A DNA stretch of 64,000 nt from Rubinisphaera margarita (GTDB lineage: Bacteria; Planctomycetota; Planctomycetia; Planctomycetales; Planctomycetaceae): NCBI RefSeq assembly GCF_022267515.1, contig NZ_JAKFGB010000009.1, positions 558,001 through 622,000 of the forward strand, read 5' to 3'. The notes beneath the pieces are model-generated. The model was not told where the DNA came from. It made no database searches and saw nothing but the letters and a program-made list of their open reading frames with translations. Made by a program: the position numbers and the translations under genes. Shown in pieces: positions 18,043 to 25,605 of the stretch (position 1 is its first letter; each line of letters begins with the position of its first letter).

Positions 18043-19332
18043 ATGAAGCGACGCGTATTGGATCGGCGGCATTTTCTGCGGGGAACCGGCGCGGCGGTCG
18101 CTCTGCCGTTTCTCAGTGCGATGGAACCGGCTTTCGCTCAAGCCACCGGCCGGGCGAATCCGGAAGGCGTGCATCGCTTTGTCGCGGTCTGCGGCAGTCT
18201 GGGATTTCACACCCCGGCTCTGTTCCCCGAGGCAGAAGGGAAGGAGTATCCGCTCACGCCTTACCTGCAGCATCTGGCCGATCATCGGGATCGATTCACG
18301 GTTTTCTCGGGGTTGTCGCATCCAGAGCAGAACGGGAACAACGGCCACGCTTCAATGCTCACCTGGCTGACATCGGCCCAGCGTCCGGGGCTGGCCGGGT
18401 TCAAGAACACAGTCTCACTCGACCAGCTGATGGCCGAACGGCTCGGAGGCGTGACGCGGTTGCCGTATCTGTCGCTCAGCACGAACGGAGAATCACTTTC
18501 CTGGACGGCCAACGGAGTCAGTATCCCGGCCGAGCAGTCGCCGTCGCGACTCTTCAAGACGCTGTTTATCACCGGCAGTCCGCGCGAGATCGAAGCCGAG
18601 CTTCGAGAACTTGAACGGGGGCGCAGCATCCTCGACACGGTTGCCGGACAGGCGCGGAAACTCGATCGCACGCTCGGTCCGCAGGATCGTGCCAAGCTCG
18701 ATGAATACCTGACATCCGTCCGCAGCCTTGAAACACGCATCGGACAGACCGAGCAGTGGACGAAGCGGGACAAACCGGCCGTGAATTACGAGCCGCCGCA
18801 GGACGTGGCCGATAAGCAGGATATCCTCGCCAAGCAGCGTCTGATGTATGACATGATGGCACTCGCCCTGCAGACCGACTCCACTCGGGTGATGACATTC
18901 TCCCTCGGCGGCATGAACGCCGTGCCGAGTAATATCCCGGGCGTGTCAACGGACTGGCATAACCTGTCCCATCACGGGAAGGACGAAGAGAAGATCGAGG
19001 AACTCAAGATCATCGAAGAGCACGAGTTCATGGCCTTCGGCGAGTTTCTCACAAAGATCCGCGGCCTGACCGAAGCAGGGCGGCCGCTGCTCGACAGCAC
19101 GTCGATCCTGTTCGGCTCCAATCTCGGAAACGCGTCGGCTCACGACTGGCACAATCTGCCGATCATCGTCGCCGGCGGCGGGTATCGGCATCACGGCTAC
19201 GTCGCTCACGACGCGCAGAACAACACTCCGCTGGCGAATCTGTTCGTCACCTTCGCTCAGCAGATGGGCATCGAAACCGACACCTTCGGCTCCAGCACAG
19301 CCGCCGGCATCCGCGGGTTGGAAACCGCGTAG
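18043..19332 (+). CDS. DUF1552 family secreted protein
   Basis: A 429-residue protein starting at ATG 18043, with GGAA about 10 bases upstream. An upstream in-frame start at 18010 overlaps the end of the preceding gene and has no ribosome-binding site. The leader is Tat-like (RRHFLRGTGAAVALPFLSAM). DUF1552 hallmarks include FTVFSGLSHPEQNGNNGHASMLTWLT, SLDQLMAERLG, LDRTLGPQDRAKLDEYL, TDSTRVMTFSLGG and FGSNLGNASAHDWHNLPIIVAGGG. It is structurally a relative of DUF1501. It forms an operon with the DUF1592 gene, and the pair presumably works together outside the cytoplasmic membrane. Confidence 0.95.
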   Translation: MKRRVLDRRHFLRGTGAAVALPFLSAMEPAFAQATGRANPEGVHRFVAVCGSLGFHTPALFPEAEGKEYPLTPYLQHLADHRDRFTVFSGLSHPEQNGNNGHASMLTWLTSAQRPGLAGFKNTVSLDQLMAERLGGVTRLPYLSLSTNGESLSWTANGVSIPAEQSPSRLFKTLFITGSPREIEAELRELERGRSILDTVAGQARKLDRTLGPQDRAKLDEYLTSVRSLETRIGQTEQWTKRDKPAVNYEPPQDVADKQDILAKQRLMYDMMALALQTDSTRVMTFSLGGMNAVPSNIPGVSTDWHNLSHHGKDEEKIEELKIIEEHEFMAFGEFLTKIRGLTEAGRPLLDSTSILFGSNLGNASAHDWHNLPIIVAGGGYRHHGYVAHDAQNNTPLANLFVTFAQQMGIETDTFGSSTAAGIRGLETA

Positions 19333-19632
19333 ATTCGTGTTGGTCCTTCACTGACGTTTCGGGTTGCGGAGTCGATTCTTCGAGCGGAGCGTTTAACGGG
19401 TACCCCCGGTTGCTCTGCTACCGGGGCCGACGAAGTCGGCAGGAGGTTTTGGCCGCCGCATTGGGTAACCTCAGCGATTCCCTTGCAACCTCTTTTGGCT
19501 GCGCCACCCCGGTTGAATCAACCGGGGCTACCCATCGCGTGCCTTGCCGTATCCTAACCCGAAGCGTGAGCGAGGGCTGTTCGTGTTGGTCCCTCACTGA
19601 CGTTTCGGGGTGCGAAGTCGATTCTGGAAATG
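19333..19632. repeat. Composite intergenic repeat region with direct and inverted repeats
   Basis: About 300 bp without a gene between the DUF1552 stop and a minus-strand terminator. A 46-bp sequence occurs twice in direct orientation (19334-19379 and 19580-19625) with three differences. Between the copies lie hairpins 19404-19410/19420-19426 (CCCCGGT/ACCGGGG), 19426-19431/19435-19440 (GCCGAC/GTCGGC) and 19507-19515/19519-19527. At 19557-19576 is a sequence of the form ACCCGAAGCGTGAGCGAGGG. It is an imperfect inverse of 19591-19609, so the two can pair over 19 positions. I recall similar motifs as dispersed repeats of planctomycete genomes, but this was not searched. Confidence 0.75.
19498..19533 (-). 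repeat. REP-like palindromic element, copy B
   Basis: A 9-bp perfect stem (CCCCGGTTG at 19507-19515, CAACCGGGG at 19519-19527) with loop AAT. It is flanked by GCTGCGCCA and CTACCC, matching the flanks of copy A at 15351-15386 except for one base on each side. The inner stem differs (GGTTG versus GAAAG) but stays fully paired. Confidence 0.75.
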
Positions 19633-19667
19633 AAAAAACCGCTGCGGGAACGAGTCCGGCAGCGGTT
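19633..19667 (-). terminator. Rho-independent terminator of the small secreted protein gene
   Basis: Arms AACCGCTGC (19637-19645) and GCAGCGGTT (19659-19667) form a perfect 9-bp stem with a 13-nt loop. Read on the minus strand, the stem is followed by a run of six T (19633-19638, partly in the stem). It sits 24 bp after the stop codon at 19691. Confidence 0.88.
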
Positions 19668-19690
19668 GGTGAGTTCAACTCGGAGAGCGA

Positions 19691-20167
19691 TCAGTCATCC
19701 AGCCCCAGCAGTTTTTCTATGCGCGGCCAGACTGTTGTGCGGGCTTTCTCGTAGGCCCGGTGGTCGGAGACGTCGCGGGACTTGGCGAAGGTCGACAGCT
19801 GACGGGCTTCTTCCTGCAGCAGGTTGTAGACCTGGATCGTTTCGTCGATGTACTTCTGGTCCGACGGATCGTCGCAGTTTTCCTGAACCAGCAGCAGCTG
19901 CTTCTTGAGCGTGTCGATCATGCCGACCAGACCGCCCATGATGTCCTGAACCTGCTCCGTCTCGTAGACATCGTTGCCGAAGGCATCGGCCGTTGCCCCG
20001 ATGGCGATGTAGGTCGTATACATGTGAGCCGCGGAAAGGCCACCGATGGCCGACAGACGGCCGTCGTCGTCCTCGGCGTGAGCTGCGGAACAATTGCCAA
20101 GTGCGGCAGCAACTGCCACCACCAAGGCTGCAACCCGGAACGGAAACCCAGCCAACACCGATTTCAT
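19691..20167 (-). CDS. Small secreted hypothetical protein
   Basis: A 158-residue protein of unknown family. The ATG at 20167 is chosen because GAGAGGA lies about 8 bases upstream and a clean signal peptide follows (hydrophobic core VAALVVAVAAALG, cleavage near AHA/ED). A more distant in-frame start at 20260 would overlap the previous gene. The mature part is predicted to be mostly helical, with many Asp and Glu and a DPSDQKYIDETIQVYNLL helix. It has a single mature cysteine (ENCDD). The gene is 89 bp after the next secreted protein gene on the same strand and ends at a strong terminator, so the two are likely co-expressed. Confidence 0.8.
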   Translation of the reverse strand: MKSVLAGFPFRVAALVVAVAAALGNCSAAHAEDDDGRLSAIGGLSAAHMYTTYIAIGATADAFGNDVYETEQVQDIMGGLVGMIDTLKKQLLLVQENCDDPSDQKYIDETIQVYNLLQEEARQLSTFAKSRDVSDHRAYEKARTTVWPRIEKLLGLDD

Positions 20168-20256
20168 GATCTCAATCCTCTCGTGTGATTTCAGGGGAGG
20201 AGCCAATCCGCTCCGGAACGCCAGCTTTAGTATCATGCCGGGGTGAAAACGTTTAA

Positions 20257-20754
20257 TCAATAGGTCAGTTCGATAATCCGTCCCGGGATCAGTCGCACGA
20301 AGCGGACATCTTCAGGGGCCCGTGGATCGTCCGAGAACCGGAAGACCACCTTGTAAATGTGGGGATTGCCCGGAACCAGCGGCAGGGTTTCGAACCGCCA
20401 CAGCCCTTTCAGGCGACCATCTTCGAAGCCGTCGACATCATCTTCTTCGCGATGCACATAGACATTGACCAGGCGAACGCTGATGGCTTCGGGAGCGATT
20501 ACGTCGAGCATCGCGGTCCGCGGATGTTTGTCGGCCGGAATGTCGCGGCTCGGAAGACTGTAGGTTCGGCCGATGGTGCCGCGAGGCGGAGCCGCCGTCA
20601 GACGGTCCGGACCGGACGGAATCGGGGGGCCGCCGCCCAAAGCACCCTGAAAGCACTCGGCACCTGCCTGGAAGGGCGATCCGGCCTGAGCGCTGTGTGG
20701 GACCAGGGACAGTGTGACCCCGAGAGCCAGAAGTCGTGTGATTGCAGAATTCAT
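20257..20754 (-). CDS. Small secreted hypothetical protein
   Basis: A 165-residue protein with a signal peptide of about 24 residues (cleavage near AQA/GS). The mature part begins with a Gly/Pro-rich stretch, then a predicted beta-rich domain (SVRLVNVYVHREEDDVDGFEDGRLKGLWRFETL). It ends RIIELTY. I do not recognise a family. It is the first gene of a probable two-gene unit with the helical secreted protein downstream. Its two mature half-region features suggest a periplasmic or surface structural role, but that is a guess. Confidence 0.78.
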   Translation of the reverse strand: MNSAITRLLALGVTLSLVPHSAQAGSPFQAGAECFQGALGGGPPIPSGPDRLTAAPPRGTIGRTYSLPSRDIPADKHPRTAMLDVIAPEAISVRLVNVYVHREEDDVDGFEDGRLKGLWRFETLPLVPGNPHIYKVVFRFSDDPRAPEDVRFVRLIPGRIIELTY

Positions 20755-21235
20755 AATCGTTCCATTCCGATACCGGACAGGGGATTGAGCGAGCTCAGAA
20801 ATGTCGCGGCGACAATCAGGCGGGAACTCCGCGTGGTCAGCCGCGACGTCGAACCCGACACAGTCGAGTTGAACAGACGCTACGAAAACCTATCACACCA
20901 GCAGCCAGCGGTCGGATAATTGGAGAATCGCCCTCGTTTTTCAGCAACATTTCCATTGAGCGTTCGACAGTCTTTCTCCTGCTTTCGCGACTTCTCCAAA
21001 CGGGATAACCGGCCTGCATGCCTGCAGAGATCGTCTGGATTGGCGGGGTCGGATGCATTTGGGAATCACCCGTGATTGTCGATCTTTCAAGTCGGAAATT
21101 CGACTAGGCGGAGAACGGCGAAGTCGGTAGATTCCCCTGCCTCGTTGAAATCGGCGAGATTGGCGGTCCAGTTGGCGGCACGATGCTGGCGATCGGGCCA
21201 GTTTGCAGGTCCCCGCTGCGGAAGGAGTCGCAGTT
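20755..21235. other. 481-bp gap between divergent genes
   Basis: No gene is supported here. It lies between the start of a minus-strand secreted-protein gene and the start of the plus-strand SIS gene, so it should contain both promoters. A 14-nt palindrome (AATCAC-CC-GTGATT, 21064-21077) lies about 160 bp upstream of the SIS start and could be an operator. No convincing -35/-10 pair was found. Confidence 0.5.
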
Positions 21236-21883
21236 ATGCTCGGTACAGTCTTGAACGTCGAAGCCTACCTCGGTCGCTTTGGCGAATTGCTGAATCAGAT
21301 TGATGCCACTACGGTGGCCCAGCTTAGCGACGATATCTATCGCTGCTATGAAGAGGGCCGGATGGTGTTTATCTGCGGCAACGGCGGCAGTGGGTCGAAT
21401 TCGTCTCACTTCTGCGAAGATCTCGGAAAAAGTACTCTGGATCCCAAGGATTTCGAGAACGACGACGTCAAACGCCTGAAGGTGATGAGCCTCACCGACA
21501 ATACCCCTTACATTCTGGCCTGGGGGAACGATGAAGGATTCGATCGGATCTTCGTCGAACAGCTGAAGAATTTCGCGTCGCCCGGCGATCTGCTGATTTC
21601 GATCAGCGGAAGTGGCAACAGCGCCAACATTCTCAAGGCGGTCGACTGGGCCAACAAGCACAGTCTCACCACCTGGGGCATTACCGGATACACCGGCGGC
21701 AAGCTTCGCGATCTGGCTCAGCACGAATTGCACATTCCGCTGGACGACATGGGCATGGTGGAAACTGCTCACCTGCTGGCCTTCCACTGGGTGCTCAACG
21801 ATGTCCACGCTCGTATCAACAGCGTTGGACGCTACGACTCTCAGACGGCTCCACAGACTCTGCCGCTCCGCAAGGCGGCTTAG
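21236..21883 (+). CDS. SIS-domain sugar-phosphate isomerase (GmhA-like)
   Basis: A 215-residue cytosolic protein. The ATG at 21236 has GAAGGAG 8 bases upstream; the TTG at 21203 in the same frame does not. It has the SIS-domain sugar-phosphate pockets FICGNGGSGSNSSHFCEDL (about 45-63) and LLISISGSGNSANILKAVDWA, plus a C-terminal VETAHLLAFHWVLNDVHARI helix typical of the GmhA/phosphoheptose isomerase group. GmhA converts sedoheptulose-7-phosphate to heptose-7-phosphate in heptose biosynthesis. The exact substrate here is uncertain because no other heptose gene is adjacent. A hairpin terminator follows the stop. Confidence 0.88.
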   Translation: MLGTVLNVEAYLGRFGELLNQIDATTVAQLSDDIYRCYEEGRMVFICGNGGSGSNSSHFCEDLGKSTLDPKDFENDDVKRLKVMSLTDNTPYILAWGNDEGFDRIFVEQLKNFASPGDLLISISGSGNSANILKAVDWANKHSLTTWGITGYTGGKLRDLAQHELHIPLDDMGMVETAHLLAFHWVLNDVHARINSVGRYDSQTAPQTLPLRKAA

Positions 21884-21900
21884 TCGAGCGAACGGATTTG

Positions 21901-21938
21901 AAGCGGCGACGGCTTTCTCTCCTTCCGTCGCCGCTTTT
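21901..21938 (+). terminator. Rho-independent terminator after the SIS gene
   Basis: Arms AAGCGGCGACGG (21901-21912) and CCGTCGCCGCTT (21925-21936) form a perfect 12-bp GC-rich stem with a 12-nt loop, followed by TT. The T-run is short, but the position 18 bp after the stop of the SIS gene and the stem strength support termination. It lies between convergent genes and may serve both. Confidence 0.8.
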
Positions 21939-22025
21939 CCATGCGCGGTCGGGAAAGTGCGTCGGAATGCTGGAGCGAATTCAAAATTCGACTGCAGACG
22001 ACTGCAGGAGAAGCATGGAAATGCT

Positions 22026-23447
22026 CTAAACGTCTCTCGTGAAGTACTCGGCTGTTTTCGCAGGATCGGCTTCGACGACAATGACGTTCGTCGCCGCGGG
22101 TGCGTCCCGACCGCCGCTTTGAGCCGACCCTCCGTAAGCCGTCTCGGGACGGGTCGTGACGAGCACGCAGCGCGTTAACGCGGACTGGCGACGGTTGGCT
22201 TCTTCCAGAATCGTGGAGGCGGCGAATTCCTTGCCCGGTTCGGCTTCGGCCAGTTGATCGAGCCAGCCGTGCAGATCCGGACCGTGAGACATTCCCAGCC
22301 ATTCCGTGCGGGCCGTCCCGAAGCAAAGCAGATCGAGGTGCTGCGACCCACATTCCTGAATATGTCCCCAGCCGATGGTCGTCGCCAGCGAGGCGGCGTT
22401 CTCGACGACCTCCAGCTGGTGCTCTTCATCGACGTTCGGCAGCGGAGCCAGATCGAGAATCAGCAGCATGCGGCGATCGCGATGCTGACGGTACTCGCGA
22501 ACCATCAGTTCATTCCGCCGAGCCGTCGTCTTCCAGTGAATGGAACGCAGTTCGTCGCCGGGTCGATATTCGCGAATCCGATGGAACTCGTCGTGATGGG
22601 CTCCCGATCGTCCCTGAGCGATGCGGCTCGTCTCCTGTCCGTCGGAGAGCCTGCTCTTCCACCAGTTGGCGAGGATGCCGATTCGTGGATACACGAGAAT
22701 GTCGTCGTACACTTCGATTTGCAGACCTCGTTCCACAATTCCGAGCGGGAATCGGGAGACGACGCGTGCGGGGCCCAGCTGGTATCGTCCCCGCTGCATG
22801 AAGCGAGCCTGATAGCGGCCTGTGCGGGACTGACGAGCCGGGACCTGAGCGAACATCAGCTTTCCCGTCAGCAACTCGCGTGGACCAATGATCCGGTCTT
22901 CAATGGCGAGCAGGCAGGACGAGAGAATCCGCTTTCGATTCTCGAGTGTGATGTCGATGGAAACCGTCTCCCCGGCCATGAGCCGCTCCGGCATGTTGCG
23001 ACTGATCAGCAGACGCCGTGTCATGGCGAAGGTTACGCCGCCGTTCACGATGAATGGACCGGCCATGAGCGCGAACATCAGCATCAGGGTGTTCGTCTTC
23101 CCGAAGAGTGCCCCGAGCAGCATGATGATGAGCATGAGCACATACATCTGGCCCTCGACCGGCAGCTTCCACAGGTTGTGCGTGACGACATTACGGCGGG
23201 CTCGCGATGTTCCGTTTCGACGAAGCGTCGGATCGACTTTCGCCGGGGACTGCCATTCGAGCAGACTCTTCATCCCCCAGATTGAACTGAAGAGCAGAGT
23301 GAGATAGGTGCCCCAGAGCAACGGCCAGGGAAGGAACCGCTGGAGAGTTCCGGTCGAATACTCGAAGAGCAGGACCAGAATGGCCACCAGCATCGCCAGC
23401 CAGGCGGCGACGAGAGTTTGCCGAGGATTCGCAACCGGATCGGACAT
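22026..23447 (-). CDS. DUF58 domain membrane protein
   Basis: A 473-residue protein (start ATG 23447; an in-frame ATG at 23513 is possible but adds an atypical basic stretch). Two hydrophobic hairpins lie near the N-terminus (LVAAWLAMLVAILVLLFEY, then WPLLWGTYLTLLFSSIWG) and another pair (MYVLMLIIMLLGALFG, TLMLMFALMAGPFIV). The DUF58 signature YRPGDELRSIHWKTTARRNELMVREY and a vWA-like strand (RRMLLILDLAP) follow. DUF58 proteins usually work with a MoxR-type AAA+ ATPase, but no moxR gene is visible nearby. It converges on the SIS gene with the terminator between them. Confidence 0.9.
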   Translation of the reverse strand: MSDPVANPRQTLVAAWLAMLVAILVLLFEYSTGTLQRFLPWPLLWGTYLTLLFSSIWGMKSLLEWQSPAKVDPTLRRNGTSRARRNVVTHNLWKLPVEGQMYVLMLIIMLLGALFGKTNTLMLMFALMAGPFIVNGGVTFAMTRRLLISRNMPERLMAGETVSIDITLENRKRILSSCLLAIEDRIIGPRELLTGKLMFAQVPARQSRTGRYQARFMQRGRYQLGPARVVSRFPLGIVERGLQIEVYDDILVYPRIGILANWWKSRLSDGQETSRIAQGRSGAHHDEFHRIREYRPGDELRSIHWKTTARRNELMVREYRQHRDRRMLLILDLAPLPNVDEEHQLEVVENAASLATTIGWGHIQECGSQHLDLLCFGTARTEWLGMSHGPDLHGWLDQLAEAEPGKEFAASTILEEANRRQSALTRCVLVTTRPETAYGGSAQSGGRDAPAATNVIVVEADPAKTAEYFTRDV

Positions 23448-23754
23448 GTTCACAATTCTACGTCGAGTCGTTCGAACCCGCCGGAGCGGGAGTGCGAAAT
23501 CATTCTCGCACAATTGCCGTCGAGGGCAAAGTCAGCGGTCCAACTTCATGCAAACCAAATCTTCACCGCGATTTGCGTTCGTCAAGATTGTCGGATCTGG
23601 AGCAGAATAAGTTTTGCAAAGCGTATCAGGATCGGTAGGATAATTAGGACCGCCTGCCCACCTCACCCGGGCTTTTCTTTGTGATCGTACGTGATTGGCG
23701 TACTCTTCCCCCGCGTTAATGCTTTGTTGTTGCCTTGTGCGATTGATGAGTCCG

Positions 23755-24090
23755 ATGAGCAATCCTTTTGCCAGCGATGAATATGGTCGATCGACCGGCT
23801 CGCCGAGGAACCTCCCGCCCGACAGTAGCAAGCATGGAACCTCGCAGGCGCCCTTCGTGCCCGAAGATCCGGCGAAGAAGAATCAAATGGACCGCGTTGT
23901 CATCGGTCTACTCTCCGTGATCGCCGTTTTCATGGTGTTCGGTCTGCTCATTGTGTTGATCATGAACATTTCGCCGAATGCGCCCATCCGCCTGACGCCG
24001 ACCCCCGAGGCCGCCTCCAGCGAAGAGGAATCGGAGAGTGAAGGCGTTCGCGTACGCGAAGCGGGCGAACCGCAAATTCTCGGCGATTGA
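23755..24090 (+). CDS. Small single-pass membrane protein
   Basis: About 111 residues. It starts at MSNPFASDEYG, a start form common in planctomycete small membrane proteins; an in-frame ATG 9 bases upstream (23746) is equally possible. A Pro/Ser-rich N-terminus of about 45 residues precedes one strong hydrophobic helix (VIGLLSVIAVFMVFGLLIVL). An acidic tail follows (SSEEESESEGV). No family recognised. It is divergent from the DUF58 gene and ends 18 bp from the stop of the regulator on the opposite strand. Confidence 0.72.
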   Translation: MSNPFASDEYGRSTGSPRNLPPDSSKHGTSQAPFVPEDPAKKNQMDRVVIGLLSVIAVFMVFGLLIVLIMNISPNAPIRLTPTPEAASSEEESESEGVRVREAGEPQILGD

Positions 24091-24108
24091 CGAGAGCCGC
24101 TCACTGTC

Positions 24109-25605
24109 TTACGAATCGAGTGCGGCCTGCGGTGTCGAACCGGCCTCGACCATGTCAAGTTGATGCATCTTCCGATAAAAGTTCGTGCGATGCAGTCCCA
24201 GCATCCGCGATGCTTCTGTCATATTTCCGCGCGCTTTCGAGATCGCCGCCCGTATGTAAGCCCGTTGAAACTCGATTGTCGCATCGCTCAGCGTGGTGAA
24301 TTCCTCGGAAGGATCGGACAGCCGAATCCACTTCAGTTCCGTCAGCAGGTCGTTGGCGTTGATCGTGTCTCCCGTCCCGCGCCACACGAGCCGCTCCATA
24401 ACCGTCCGCAACTCCGCGACATTGCCCGGCCAGGAATGCTGTAGAAGCGCCTCGCAGGCGGCGTGAGAAAGTTCGGGGATCGCACGCCCGGCCATTCGAA
24501 ACGCCTGCTGAAGGAAATGCTGCGCAAGCGGAAGGACATCATCGGCCCGCGTCTGCAGGGCAGGGACCTTCAGCGAACAAACCGTGAGCCGACGGTAAAG
24601 CGATTCCTGAAACCGCTCCGCATCGACCTCACGCTGCAGATCGGCCGTGGTGGTTACGATCAACCAGGTTCTTCGCAGAGACGACGGAACAATCTCGGCC
24701 GATCCCAGAAGCTGCCGCAGTTCCTCCTGCTGATCGTGACTCAGAAGCTCTACATTGTTGAGCAGGATCGTCCCTTGACCCGGATCGTTGGCGACAGCTC
24801 GCAGCTGCTCCCATCCGTCTGTGTTCCCTGGCGAAAATTCAACAAGCAACCCGGGCGACTCGGACTTGCGCCAATGCAGGTAGCGGCCGACCGCCCTCTT
24901 GCCTGCGCCCGGCTCCCCTGACAGGCATAATGGGAACTCGAGTTGAGTCAGCGCACCGGTCTGTTCTTTCAGCGTCGATAGAAACTCACTGGCTCCGATC
25001 AACTCCGAGTCGCCGCGGGCACGTTCCAGTTGGAACTCGCGTTCGCTCTGCTCAGCCGCCGCCCGCACGCTTGTGGTCAACTGGAGTTGGTTCAGGCCAT
25101 CCAGAGTTTGTCTGAGAGTCTCCAAGAGTTCCCCGGCCAGGTGGGCGACTTCGAGGTCACTCGGTCCGAACTTCCGGCCAGCCAGAACGAGGATCGAGTC
25201 CGGCGACAACGGCACGAAAATCTGAGCCCAGCTCGCCGCCGGAACATCGCGGAGAAAAACGGCTCGCTGTGTTTCGATTGCCCGGTCGAGGAGAGACTCT
25301 TCATATTTGCCCACGAAGCGAGGGCTGACGCTCGCCCGTTCGGTCCAGTTCTGCTCGCGCTGAAGAACAATGATCCCCTGAGCACCCAGATGACGTTGCA
25401 GAGCGGTGAGCCCGGAGTCCAGGAACTGGCCGGTACCCGTTCCGGCTTCCCGCATCAGCGTCACGAGTTCCCGCTGCAACTCAATCAAGATCGTCGCGTC
25501 AGCCGGTGTCATCTCGGTCGAGAACTCTTCCGGCTCCGACCAGATCTGTTCCGGATTGTTATCCATCGAAGCCGCCTGCTTCACGGTGTCGTTCGGGTCC
25601 GTCAA
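24109..25605 (-). CDS. Degenerate sigma54-activator-like regulator (GAF, AAA+, Fis HTH)
   Basis: About 498 residues. The proposed start is TTG at 25605, overlapping the sulfatase stop as TTGA, because GGAAGGA lies 8 bases upstream. An ATG at 25566 is the alternative. The N-terminal half is GAF-like. The AAA+ domain has Walker A GEPGAGKRAVG, an RTWLIVTTTADLQ sensor strand, FQESLYRRLTV and SWPGNVAELRTVMERLVW. The C-terminus is a Fis-type helix-turn-helix (NMTEASRMLGLHRTNFYRKM). Two essential features of sigma54 activators are absent: the GAFTGA loop is deleted, and the Walker B acidic pair is replaced (ILLNNVELL). It can therefore hardly remodel sigma54 holoenzyme and more likely acts as a classical DNA-binding regulator, perhaps of the coupled sulfatase gene. 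Confidence 0.86.
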   Translation of the reverse strand: MTDPNDTVKQAASMDNNPEQIWSEPEEFSTEMTPADATILIELQRELVTLMREAGTGTGQFLDSGLTALQRHLGAQGIIVLQREQNWTERASVSPRFVGKYEESLLDRAIETQRAVFLRDVPAASWAQIFVPLSPDSILVLAGRKFGPSDLEVAHLAGELLETLRQTLDGLNQLQLTTSVRAAAEQSEREFQLERARGDSELIGASEFLSTLKEQTGALTQLEFPLCLSGEPGAGKRAVGRYLHWRKSESPGLLVEFSPGNTDGWEQLRAVANDPGQGTILLNNVELLSHDQQEELRQLLGSAEIVPSSLRRTWLIVTTTADLQREVDAERFQESLYRRLTVCSLKVPALQTRADDVLPLAQHFLQQAFRMAGRAIPELSHAACEALLQHSWPGNVAELRTVMERLVWRGTGDTINANDLLTELKWIRLSDPSEEFTTLSDATIEFQRAYIRAAISKARGNMTEASRMLGLHRTNFYRKMHQLDMVEAGSTPQAALDS

